Assembly (NCBI GenBank): GCA_049115715.1
Contig: JAGDZQ010000009.1
Coordinates: 13,358-77,357 of the forward strand
DNA: 64,000 bases
Direction: 5' to 3'
Source: JAMZMI01 sp049115715
Lineage (GTDB): Bacteria; Bacteroidota; Bacteroidia; Cytophagales; Cyclobacteriaceae
The number at the start of each line of letters is the position of its first letter. The stretch's first letter is position 1. The notes beneath the pieces are model-generated. The model did not search any database. It saw only the letters and a program-made list of their open reading frames with translations, and had not been told where the DNA came from. The translations under genes were made by a program, and so were the position numbers. Of this stretch, positions 7,191 through 15,548 are shown one piece after another.

Positions 7191-9314
7191 TTAAGCCTTG
7201 TAAAAACTGTTTACAACGAGTTTTTCGTCGCTTTCAGCATTACGAAGCGATACGATCTGATCACACACTTCTTTAGCTTGCTCGTAATATTCTCTGGCAA
7301 ATGCCTCAGAAGGTTCATGCTTATTGATTTGCATGATAATCTCATTGAACGAGTTGCTAAGGGTTATCAGTCCTTGATTTTGGATTTTCTCCTCAAAGTC
7401 ATTGATAATCCCTGAGTGCGTATTACATTGAACATCCTTGCTTAGCAAAATTGCCTTTGCACCAATCACTAAAGCATTGTAAGTATAGTAAATCGCACTT
7501 GGCCAGTTACCTTCATCTAACGACTGTTGAGCTGAGGCGTATCTATCTTGAGCATCTCCCAAGATTGTTCCTACAAGGTCAAGCATCACACCGGCACATT
7601 CTCCTACTCCAATCTCAGGTATGAAGTCTGCTTCTTTGCCCCAATCTTGAAATCCTTCATCATCTAAGGTGACAAGGTCAGCCAATGGCTTAAGCAGATC
7701 ATAGAAGTAAATCTTACCCTGTCTTCTTACATAGGCGTTGAAATACTCTGTTTCTTCTGCCTTTTCGTCATAATCCTTTAACAACCACCTAACGGCTTCT
7801 GGTATTCTCTTAGTAGGTAGCTTGATCACTTTATCAGCAATGAAACCTTTACCATCTGGATCAACTCCTCCTCCAAGCACTACCTGCTGTGCAGGACAAA
7901 CCTTATTTCCAAACTTGATACTGCTACCATGAAAACCAATATTGGCAATCATGTGCTGACCGCAAGAGTTCATGCAGCCGCTAATTTTAATTTTGATCAG
8001 GGATTCATCAATCAAATGAGGGTATTCCTCTCTGATCATTTTCTCCAATACGAGACTTAAGTCTGTACTGTTAGTTACCCCAAGATTACATGTGTCTGTT
8101 CCAGGGCAAGCTGTAACATCTGCCAAAGTATCAAAACCAGCATCCGAAAGATCAATTTTATTCAACTCTTCGTAAACACCCTTAATGTCTCCTGGCTTAA
8201 TATTTCTAAAAAGCAATCCTTGATTTACTGTTATTCTAATATCGTCTGCGGCATATTTATCTACAATGGCTGCTAAGTCATATGCAGTTTTTGGTTTGAT
8301 GTCGCCAAGAGGAATTTTAACTTTTACAGCATACAATCCTTTCTGCTTCTGCTCGAATACGTTGGTTCCTGCCCATGTCAGGAAATCAGCGTCTTTCTCT
8401 CCTTCAAAAACTTTGGACAAATCTCCTGTAGAAGGTGTAGAATCTGATTCTTCTTCCGCCTCAATAGGGAAAGATTGGTATGGTAAAGCTTTTCTTTCTT
8501 CTTCTACTAATTTCATGAACCCATCAAGACCAAAACCTTTCTTCGGCTCAATCAAGAACTTTAATCTTGCCTTGTGTCTTCTCTCTCTTTCTCCATATCT
8601 ATCAAATACCCGCAAGCTTGCCTCCATAAATGGAATTAGTTGATCGACAGGTAAGAAATCATAAGCCAACTGAGCCATAAAAGCTTGAGCTCCCAAACCT
8701 CCTCCAAGAAGAACTTTAAAACCTCTTTGGCCATCTTTGATTGCTGGAATCAAGCCAAAGTCATGGATGTATGTGAAGGCAGCATCTTGCTCGCTCGACG
8801 AAAAAGCGATCTTGATTTTTCTTCCCATATCCTGACAGATTGGGTTTCTTAGGAAATACTTGAAAGTAGCTTCCACATATGGAACGACATCAAACGGCTC
8901 TTCCGGGTCGATTCCAGCAAATGGAGATGCTGTGATATTTCTTACTGTATTTCCACAAGCTTCTCGAGAGGTCATTCCGGCTACTTCCAAAGCTTCATAA
9001 ACTTTGGGACTGTCATCTACCTTCACGTAGTGAAGCTGTATGTTTTGTCTAGTCGTTAAATGAAGATTACTGCTTCCGTATTGAACAGAAAGATCCGCGA
9101 CTACTCGCAATTGATCAGCTGTGATTTTACCATAAGGCAACTTCAACCTGTACATATGAACTCCAAGCTGCCTTTGTCCATAAACCCCTCTTGTGAGTCG
9201 GAAAGCCTTAAAACGGTCTTCATCCATCTGACCATTTTTGAACTTCTCGATTTTGCCGAGCAATTCATCTACGTCTGCTTGTGCCTCTTTGGTAATTTCC
9301 TTAGTTAAGCTCAT
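7191..9314 (-). CDS. Ferredoxin-type sulfite (or nitrite) reductase with C-terminal HEPN domain
   Basis: Six-electron reduction of sulfite to sulfide (family also includes nitrite reductases). The 707-aa protein has two ferrodoxin-like/siroheme repeats (about 10-270 and 325-555). The siroheme-4Fe4S ligands are Cys403 and Cys409 in CPGTDTC and Cys447 and Cys451 in GCMNSCG. After the normal end of the family, about residues 588-695 form an extra helical domain with AIYYTYNALVIGAKAILLSKD and NTHSGIINDF, which matches UPF0332-type HEPN domains. I infer sulfite over nitrite from context: it sits between the sulfhydrylase metZ (29 bases away) and the siroheme genes, under a SAM riboswitch. Confidence 0.85.
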   Translation of the reverse strand: MSLTKEITKEAQADVDELLGKIEKFKNGQMDEDRFKAFRLTRGVYGQRQLGVHMYRLKLPYGKITADQLRVVADLSVQYGSSNLHLTTRQNIQLHYVKVDDSPKVYEALEVAGMTSREACGNTVRNITASPFAGIDPEEPFDVVPYVEATFKYFLRNPICQDMGRKIKIAFSSSEQDAAFTYIHDFGLIPAIKDGQRGFKVLLGGGLGAQAFMAQLAYDFLPVDQLIPFMEASLRVFDRYGERERRHKARLKFLIEPKKGFGLDGFMKLVEEERKALPYQSFPIEAEEESDSTPSTGDLSKVFEGEKDADFLTWAGTNVFEQKQKGLYAVKVKIPLGDIKPKTAYDLAAIVDKYAADDIRITVNQGLLFRNIKPGDIKGVYEELNKIDLSDAGFDTLADVTACPGTDTCNLGVTNSTDLSLVLEKMIREEYPHLIDESLIKIKISGCMNSCGQHMIANIGFHGSSIKFGNKVCPAQQVVLGGGVDPDGKGFIADKVIKLPTKRIPEAVRWLLKDYDEKAEETEYFNAYVRRQGKIYFYDLLKPLADLVTLDDEGFQDWGKEADFIPEIGVGECAGVMLDLVGTILGDAQDRYASAQQSLDEGNWPSAIYYTYNALVIGAKAILLSKDVQCNTHSGIINDFEEKIQNQGLITLSNSFNEIIMQINKHEPSEAFAREYYEQAKEVCDQIVSLRNAESDEKLVVNSFYKA

Positions 9315-9343
9315 TTCTTCGTCTATTGCGTTTCGTCTTTTAT

Positions 9344-10531
9344 TTAAATGCTAATTTCTTCTTCAATTTTACTTGCTTCGAGCGCTTGCTCTATATCCGA
9401 TATGATATCATCAATATTTTCTAGCCCTACAGATATCCGGATAAGTCCAGATGCGATACCTACAGAGTCCCTTTCTTCTTCTGTCAATTTACTATGAGTA
9501 GTAGATGCAGGATGCGTGGCTGTAGACCTGGCATCTCCAAGATTGGGAGTTAGACTCAACATCTTAAGCCCGTTCAAAAAACCAATCCCTCTTTCCAATC
9601 CTCCTTTTACAATAAAGGTCACTACGCCTCCCCCCTTTTTCATCTGCTTTTTTGCAATCTCATATTGAGGATGCGATTCTAGAAACGGATATTTGACCTG
9701 TTCGAGTTCCGTATTTGATGATAAATATTCTGCCAACTTCAAGGCATTGTCGCAGTGGCGATCCATTCGCACTGCTAAAGTCTCCAAACTCTTGCTCAAA
9801 AGCCATGCATTGAACGGAGACATGCTTGGTCCTGTGTGTCTTGCAAAAAATCTTATTTCTTCAATCAAATCCTTTTTTCCAAGAATGGCTCCACCTAATG
9901 TCCTCCCCTGACCGTCGATAAACTTGGTTGCTGAATGTGTAACAATATGAGCTCCGAAATCCGCTGGATTTTGCAGGTATGGAGTAGCAAAGCAATTGTC
10001 AACGTTTAATATCAAATTGTGCTTCTCTGCTAGTTTTCCCAAGTACTCAAGATCGACCAAATCCAATCCAGGATTAGAAGGTGTTTCCACAAAAATCATT
10101 TTGGTATTTGGCTGAATTAGCGCTTCGCACTGTTCAGGAGTATGAAGGTCAAAATAGGAGCTCTCAATTCCCCATTTAGGAAAAACTTTGGTGAAAAGCT
10201 GGTGCGTAGAACCGAAAATAGCTCTGGAAGAAATAATATGATCACCAGACTCTAAGAGTGCCGCAATGCTTGTAAACATTGCGGACATGCCCGTCGCGAC
10301 GGAAACACCATCTTCCGTGTGTTCCATCTGGCAGAGCTTCGTGATGAATTCATCTGTATTTGGATTTGAATACCTGGAATAGATGTTTCCTGGTATCTCA
10401 TCGTTAAACATTGCTCTGGCTTCCTCTGCACTATTGAAAGTAAAGCTACTCGTTAGATATAAAGGAACTGAATGCTCTCTTTGATTAGCATTGTCAACTT
10501 GGGTACGTATGGCTTCTGTCTCGAAATTCAT
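9344..10531 (-). CDS. metZ: O-succinylhomoserine sulfhydrylase (trans-sulfuration family PLP enzyme)
   Basis: Forms homocysteine from an activated homoserine (O-succinyl or O-acetyl) and sulfide. The 395-aa protein is of the Cys/Met metabolism PLP family: NIYSRYSNPNTDEF near residue 49, VETPSNPGLDLVDL, and the PLP lysine Lys203 in THSATKFIDGQGR, then GPSMSPFNAWLLSKSLETL. Whether it prefers the succinyl or acetyl substrate, or acts as a cystathionine gamma-synthase or lyase, cannot be settled from sequence; MetZ is favoured because sulfite reductase, the sulfide source, is the next gene. First gene of the operon; its 135-base leader downstream of the riboswitch is unusually long. Confidence 0.82.
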   Translation of the reverse strand: MNFETEAIRTQVDNANQREHSVPLYLTSSFTFNSAEEARAMFNDEIPGNIYSRYSNPNTDEFITKLCQMEHTEDGVSVATGMSAMFTSIAALLESGDHIISSRAIFGSTHQLFTKVFPKWGIESSYFDLHTPEQCEALIQPNTKMIFVETPSNPGLDLVDLEYLGKLAEKHNLILNVDNCFATPYLQNPADFGAHIVTHSATKFIDGQGRTLGGAILGKKDLIEEIRFFARHTGPSMSPFNAWLLSKSLETLAVRMDRHCDNALKLAEYLSSNTELEQVKYPFLESHPQYEIAKKQMKKGGGVVTFIVKGGLERGIGFLNGLKMLSLTPNLGDARSTATHPASTTHSKLTEEERDSVGIASGLIRISVGLENIDDIISDIEQALEASKIEEEISI

Positions 10532-10665
10532 CTAAGAAAATATTGAGTTAAAAATTCGATTACCGAATTAATCACACGAACAACAACCTCTTTTCAAATG
10601 AAAATTTGAACTAAGGACTTCTGAGGCATTAATGCTAAATGTTGAATTTGTTTTCATACAATCAA

Positions 10666-10781
10666 TTCATATTCTCCAAACGACATGTTTGGATCAGGAT
10701 TTAGCACCGCAATTCAGAATTAGATATCTGAACAGGTTGCTAGCGCTTCTTCGAGCCTGTCTCTCCACGCTTCTTTATAAA
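10666..10781 (-). ncRNA. SAM-I riboswitch upstream of metZ operon
   Basis: Reading the minus strand from 10781 down, all landmarks of the SAM-I aptamer occur in order: P1 UUUAUA pairs with UAUGAA at the far end; AAGAAGCGUGGAGAGA corresponds to the conserved internal loop; P2 ACAGG pairs with CCUGU and encloses the kink-turn/pseudoknot segment ending in UAGCAACC; P3 is UUCAGA with UCUGAA; then GCGGUGCUAAAUCC, the highly conserved J3/4 and pseudoknot region; P4 is UCCAAAC with GUUUGGA. High SAM should switch off metZ, sulfite reductase, cobA and siroheme synthase. The expression platform is not obvious: a TTCAAAT/ATTTGAA hairpin lies between aptamer and start. Confidence 0.92.
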
Positions 10782-10808
10782 TCAATCAATCTTTATTGAA
10801 TGAGGACA

Positions 10809-10839
10809 CAAAAGTGACTCATAAGATTGAAACATCAAA
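10809..10839 (-). promoter_or_regulatory. Predicted Bacteroidota-type promoter of the metZ operon
   Basis: On the minus strand TTTG (10836-10839) is separated by 19 bases from CACTTTTG (10809-10816), close to the Bacteroidota primary sigma consensus TTTG-N17-23-TAnnTTTG with one mismatch. Start of transcription would be near 10804, about 20 bases before the aptamer. Confidence 0.6.
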
Positions 10840-11177
10840 ATATTATCAGATAAGAATAAAAATAATGTTTCTAATTATTTGGCTAATTGTCGTTCTTCTT
10901 AAGAAAGATTCTACCTGGACGTAATAAAAGATCGAATAGAGTATTGGTGAAAACGATAGAATTCAATGTCTTTAAATCGTAGTGAAATACGAAAGATGGC
11001 ATTTATAAGACAAGGAGATTGGGTGAGTTTATAATCCAACAACTTTGGCACACCGAATGTATAATTTAGAAATGCCGCAATCAAAGTATATTTGTCTTCA
11101 TCCAGCGGCCACTTTCGATTTCTTATCAATGGTATAATCGGTAAAAAGAAACACACTTGTTAAACTAAATTTTAGTT
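10840..11177. other. Intergenic stretch with no convincing gene
   Basis: Between the metZ promoter and the secreted HExxH gene. A short minus-strand frame at 10911-11156 has no signal, motif or sensible start context and is judged to be chance. On the plus strand TAAATTTT (11166-11173), one base off the Bacteroidota -7 box, ends four bases before the ATG of the next gene. Confidence 0.5.
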
Positions 11178-12146
11178 ATGAAAAAGCTTCTGATTATAGT
11201 TTTCGTAGGATTACTTGTTTATCAAACCAAAGCACAAACTAACTATCAAGACACAACTAAGTACTACTCTTTTGAGATCAACTATTGGTTTAATTTGCAT
11301 CATTTTTTGTGGTTAGAGTCATTTATGAATGTCAATGCTGATAGCACAATTATAAAACAGAAACTATCCAATAAATCGCAAAAGAAGTTAAACGAAGCTA
11401 TTGGTTATTATCAGGATAATTTGGCAGACTTAGATCTAAGAACCAGTGATTACATGACTGAGTTTAAGCATTGGGTAACAAAACAAGATACTGAACCAGA
11501 AACGGTTCCTAATAAGTTTAAAGAGCATATGGATATCCTGAGAAATGTAAGTATCGAATACAAAACTCATTTTTGGCCTAGCCATAAAGCTATTTGCGTA
11601 AATACCCTGAAAGATAATATTGATTTGATAAGACAAACAGAAGATCAATTCGTTGATAAAATCACTAAGCTTACAAGGCAATTTGAAAAATTGAGAGTTG
11701 ACATCACATATGTTGGAAAAGCTACAAAAAGGAATCCACGTAACCTACCCTATACATCAATCTTCCCAACACACGTAGTTATGAACGCCATTGGTGAAAA
11801 CAGTGTAGCTGGCAATTGGATAGAGTTACTCTACCATGAATCAGCACACCATCTTATTCTTGGCAGCTCTTACTTCATAGGGGGTACAATAAAAGATTTA
11901 ACAGAAACGACAAATACCAAAGCACCTAGACAATTGGGACATTCATTCTTATTCTACTTTACTGGTCAATTAACAAAGCAACTTTTAAATGAAGTGGGAA
12001 TCCAATATGACTCTACATATATGGAGAGAAATAATGTCTTTTCTAGATATTTTCCTGCTCTTGATAAGCATCTGAAATCTTATATGAATCGTGAGATTAC
12101 CTTGACCGAAGCTACAAGAAAAATTATAGCTGACTTAGATCAATAA
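11178..12146 (+). CDS. Secreted protein with HExxH motif, possible zinc metallopeptidase
   Basis: A 322-aa protein with a signal peptide (MKKLLIIVFVGLLVYQTKAQ). At residues 216-226, ELLYHESAHHL, lies a HExxH zincin-type motif (His220-Glu-Ser-Ala-His224) inside a predicted helix, and a second acidic/His-rich helix follows (KDLTETTNTKAPRQLGHSFLFYF). The N-terminal 200 residues are helical with many charged residues. I do not recognise a named family. If it is a gluzincin-like enzyme the third ligand could be in the segment after residue 240. It stands alone between two minus-strand operons. Confidence 0.6.
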   Translation: MKKLLIIVFVGLLVYQTKAQTNYQDTTKYYSFEINYWFNLHHFLWLESFMNVNADSTIIKQKLSNKSQKKLNEAIGYYQDNLADLDLRTSDYMTEFKHWVTKQDTEPETVPNKFKEHMDILRNVSIEYKTHFWPSHKAICVNTLKDNIDLIRQTEDQFVDKITKLTRQFEKLRVDITYVGKATKRNPRNLPYTSIFPTHVVMNAIGENSVAGNWIELLYHESAHHLILGSSYFIGGTIKDLTETTNTKAPRQLGHSFLFYFTGQLTKQLLNEVGIQYDSTYMERNNVFSRYFPALDKHLKSYMNREITLTEATRKIIADLDQ

Positions 12147-12220
12147 TAGTGATCTTGAAACCCTTGATTAAAATAAACTGGGGTCACCGACTCACTCTAC
12201 TATCATAGAATAGTATCTGT

Positions 12221-14110
12221 TTAATATGCCCTTACTTCTATGCCCTTCATAAAATTAACAAAGGCTTTGTTCACTACTTTGTTACCTCCTATAGTAGGGT
12301 AGTTTCCAGTGAAATACCAATCGCCCAAGTGATTTGGGCAAGCTTTGTGCAGGTTTGGAACAGTCTGATAAACTACTTCCAACTCAGCTTTCATGTTTTT
12401 AGGACGGATGATTTCAGTGATTTTGTCTGAAACCTGATCATAGGTGAAAGGAGCGTACAATTCGTTCACATAGTTTTCTGGTGCAGTATCTTCTGCTGCA
12501 GCTATGCATTTATCATATACTTCTTCGAGCAAATAGTTTTTTCCACTTTCTTCAAGCAACGCAAGTACGGCTCTGAAAGCAACAAACTCCTTCATTTTAC
12601 TCATATCGATCCCATAACAATCTGGGAATCTTATTTGAGGTGCAGAAGAAACAATCACAATTTTCTTAGGCCCTAGCTTATCTAGAAGTGTGAGGATACT
12701 TTTTTCAAGAGTAGTGCCTCTTACAATAGAATCATCTATAATTACTAAAGTATCTCTATCCTTTTGAACCACTTCATACGTGGTATCGTATACATGTGCG
12801 ACAAGTTCATCTCGCTGAGAATCATCGGTAATGAATGTACGCAGTTTTGCATCTTTCAAAACCAGTTTTTCGACTCGAGGAGTGAAAGAGAGAATGTCTT
12901 CCAAAGAATCGGCTGTAGGCTTCTCATCGAGAATAATGTCTTTGCGCTGATTGACCAAGTATTGATCCAATCCCCTTAAAAGTCCCAAGAAGGAGGTTTC
13001 TGCTGTATTCGGAATATAGCTGAAGATTGTATTTCTCAGATCGTGGTTTACGGCACGCAGTACTTGAGGAATTAATAGCTCCCCTAGCTTTCTTCTTTCA
13101 TTATAAATATCAGGATCGGTACCTCGTGAAAAATAAATGCGCTCAAATGAACACGATTTCTTTTCTTGCGGCTCTATGAATTGTTCTTCTTTGAAATTTC
13201 CCTGCTTATCAATAATAAGTGCATGACCAGGTTTCACTTCCTGAATTTGAGAGTAGTCACAATCTGTGGTTGTCTTGATTGCTGGTTTTTCTGAAGCAAC
13301 AATTACTACTTCATCATCCGCATAATAGTACGCTGGCCTAATTCCATTAGGGTCTCTGGCAACAAACGCAGATCCAAAACCCACCATGCCTGTCATTGTA
13401 TAGCCTCCATCAAAATCACGGCAAGATCGCTCAAGAACTCGTCGTAGATCCAGCTCTCGCTCAATCAGGTCAGTCATGTCTTTGTTTGACTGAACCGAGT
13501 CTCGATATTTATTGAAAATATTTTGATTTTCTTCGTCAAGGAAGTGACCTATCTTCTCCATTACAGTCACAGTATCTACTTCTTCCTTGGGATGCTGACC
13601 AAGTGAAACCAGCTTATCAAAAAGCTCATCAACATTGGTCATATTGAAGTTTCCTGATACAACTAGGTTTCTACTTCTCCAGTTGTTTTGTCTAAGAAAC
13701 GGATGGCAACTTTCGATGCTGTTCTTCCCGTGTGTTCCATACCTCAGGTGCCCCATCCATACCTCTCCGGTAAAGGCAGCATTTTCTTTCATCCATTGGG
13801 CATCAAAATATTTTTCGTTACCCAACTTTTGTGCCTTATCATATTTCCTTCTGACTTTGGCAAAAATCTCCTCTATAGGCTGATTATTGATGGTACGGTA
13901 TCTACTGATATATCTCGCACCAGGATCCATATCCAATTTGATATTGGCTATCCCTACTCCATCTTGCCCTCTATTGTGTTGCTTTTGCATCAGAATGTAC
14001 ATTTTCTGAGCAGCATAGGCAGGAGTGCCGTACTTATCAATGTAGTATTGGAGTGGTTTTCTTAGGCGAAGCAACGCAACACCACATTCATGTTTGATAG
14101 AATCACTCAT
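12221..14110 (-). CDS. purF: Amidophosphoribosyltransferase, long Bacteroidota type
   Basis: Transfers ammonia from glutamine to PRPP to start purine synthesis. The 629-aa protein carries an N-terminal Ntn-hydrolase glutaminase domain with nucleophile Cys9 in KHECGVALLRL after an eight-residue propeptide, the RGQDGVGIA loop, and GHLRYGTHG; the C-terminal PRTase domain has the PRPP loop DTLVIIDDSIVRGTT near residue 455. It is about 130 residues longer than enterobacterial PurF (insertions in both domains). The gene starts only three bases after the nuoN stop, so it is apparently the distal gene of the complex I operon, which is odd. A second shorter PurF elsewhere in the genome cannot be excluded. 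Confidence 0.85.
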   Translation of the reverse strand: MSDSIKHECGVALLRLRKPLQYYIDKYGTPAYAAQKMYILMQKQHNRGQDGVGIANIKLDMDPGARYISRYRTINNQPIEEIFAKVRRKYDKAQKLGNEKYFDAQWMKENAAFTGEVWMGHLRYGTHGKNSIESCHPFLRQNNWRSRNLVVSGNFNMTNVDELFDKLVSLGQHPKEEVDTVTVMEKIGHFLDEENQNIFNKYRDSVQSNKDMTDLIERELDLRRVLERSCRDFDGGYTMTGMVGFGSAFVARDPNGIRPAYYYADDEVVIVASEKPAIKTTTDCDYSQIQEVKPGHALIIDKQGNFKEEQFIEPQEKKSCSFERIYFSRGTDPDIYNERRKLGELLIPQVLRAVNHDLRNTIFSYIPNTAETSFLGLLRGLDQYLVNQRKDIILDEKPTADSLEDILSFTPRVEKLVLKDAKLRTFITDDSQRDELVAHVYDTTYEVVQKDRDTLVIIDDSIVRGTTLEKSILTLLDKLGPKKIVIVSSAPQIRFPDCYGIDMSKMKEFVAFRAVLALLEESGKNYLLEEVYDKCIAAAEDTAPENYVNELYAPFTYDQVSDKITEIIRPKNMKAELEVVYQTVPNLHKACPNHLGDWYFTGNYPTIGGNKVVNKAFVNFMKGIEVRAY

Positions 14111-14113
14111 ATA

Positions 14114-15544
14114 TCACCAATTAACAGCATTGAAATTTGATACAATGTTATTTAATAATTCTGGGCTAAGAAAGAACCAGAACAGTAACATGACTAAAAT
14201 AGTTGCGAATAGTTTCGGGAATAATTCGATTTTTATACCAACATCTCCTCTGTAGGGATGAATGAAGTAGTAATAGGGGATTTTGAGGTAGTAAAACAGT
14301 GAAAAAATCACACTAATTACTGCTACTAATAAAAACGTCAAAATCAGATAGTCTGCTCCTATTTGATACTCATTCCATAGTGAGGTGAATAAATAAAATT
14401 TAGCTGTAAAGCCGGCTGTTGGTGGCAGTCCTATTAACGAAATCATGACTCCTACCCATAGTACTCCAGCGTATGCTTCTTTTTTACCGAGTCCAGAGAG
14501 TTGATCAATGGTCTCAATTCCTTTTTCCTCAAGAACAGAGGTTAAATAGAAAAGAACCAGGTTCATAATCGCATAAATAAAAACATACCAAACAAACGCT
14601 GCAAGTCCTGATTGACCTGAAATAAGCATGCAACCAATCAGCAGACCAGAATGAGCAATCGATCCATATGCCATCAAACGCTTAATGTTTGATTGCCCCA
14701 TCGCTCCTAGTGTACCTACCAAAACGGTGGCAATACCTACTGCAGCTATCAAGGGAATCACCCATGAAATGGATTCTGCTTCGATAACACTCAAAACTCG
14801 ATGAAGTAAAACAAAGCCAGCAACCTTAGGAACTACAGACAGTATAGCTACTGAATCGGTGGGTGCTTCTTGATAGGTAGAAGGTGTCCAAATATGAAAA
14901 GGAAATATGCTCACTTTAAAAAAGAGTCCTCCAATAAAAGCCACAATTCCAAACGCCAAAAAAGGATCACTCCCAGAAAGCTCGATTCTATCTATAGCCA
15001 ACTCACCTGTAAGCCCGTATATAATGGAGATGCCGTATAGCATAATGGCAGAGCTAGTTCCTCCAAAAAGCAAGTACTTTATTCCTGCTTCAAATGACTT
15101 TTTCTTGAAATTAAAATTGGTGATTGCATAGGAAACAAACGAGGTGAGTTCTATCGAAATGTAGACAACAAGTAAATGATTGGCCGAAATCATAAACACA
15201 GAGCCGATAACAACTGCTAAAACCAGAAAGTAAAACTCTGACGATTGTTTTTTTGCATTTGAATAGAAAACGATCCAAATAGAGAAAATACACAGGAGTG
15301 TTTTAATAAAACTTTCCAAAGGTCCGAAACTCAGGCTTCCTGTTAGGACAATTTCCTCCTCGGTGAAATAAGTTCCAAAAAATAATGCTGCTACTAAAGC
15401 AAGACAAAATGCAATCCTATGAGCAACATTGCTTTTAGAGAAAAGACCAATAATCAATAGTAGAAGGGCTCCTGATATGAGAATAAGCTCAAATCTGAGA
15501 AAAATCAACTGATCAAGAATCTGCTCAAGTTGGGTCTTCAGCAT
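14114..15544 (-). CDS. nuoN: NADH-quinone oxidoreductase subunit N
   Basis: Antiporter-like membrane subunit of respiratory complex I. The 476-aa, highly hydrophobic protein (about 14 helices) has the conserved proton-path motifs SIELTSFVSYAI (Glu in TM5), FFKVSIFPFHIWTPSTYQEAPT (Lys and broken-helix segment) and GTLGAMGQSNIKRLMAYGSIAHSG. Start ATG lies four bases after nuoM, and the family N terminus fits. Seventh gene of the nuoHIJKLMN run. Confidence 0.95.
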   Translation of the reverse strand: MLKTQLEQILDQLIFLRFELILISGALLLLIIGLFSKSNVAHRIAFCLALVAALFFGTYFTEEEIVLTGSLSFGPLESFIKTLLCIFSIWIVFYSNAKKQSSEFYFLVLAVVIGSVFMISANHLLVVYISIELTSFVSYAITNFNFKKKSFEAGIKYLLFGGTSSAIMLYGISIIYGLTGELAIDRIELSGSDPFLAFGIVAFIGGLFFKVSIFPFHIWTPSTYQEAPTDSVAILSVVPKVAGFVLLHRVLSVIEAESISWVIPLIAAVGIATVLVGTLGAMGQSNIKRLMAYGSIAHSGLLIGCMLISGQSGLAAFVWYVFIYAIMNLVLFYLTSVLEEKGIETIDQLSGLGKKEAYAGVLWVGVMISLIGLPPTAGFTAKFYLFTSLWNEYQIGADYLILTFLLVAVISVIFSLFYYLKIPYYYFIHPYRGDVGIKIELFPKLFATILVMLLFWFFLSPELLNNIVSNFNAVNW

Positions 15545-15548
15545 GGCA

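Noticed and set aside
7191..9314. Annotation as dissimilatory or assimilatory nitrite reductase
   Set aside because: Sequence family cannot separate substrates, but the SAM riboswitch, metZ and siroheme genes argue for sulfite; no nitrate genes are nearby.
10911..11156. Minus-strand 81-codon frame between metZ and the HExxH gene
   Set aside because: No signal peptide, motif or credible start context; overlaps an AT-rich regulatory gap.
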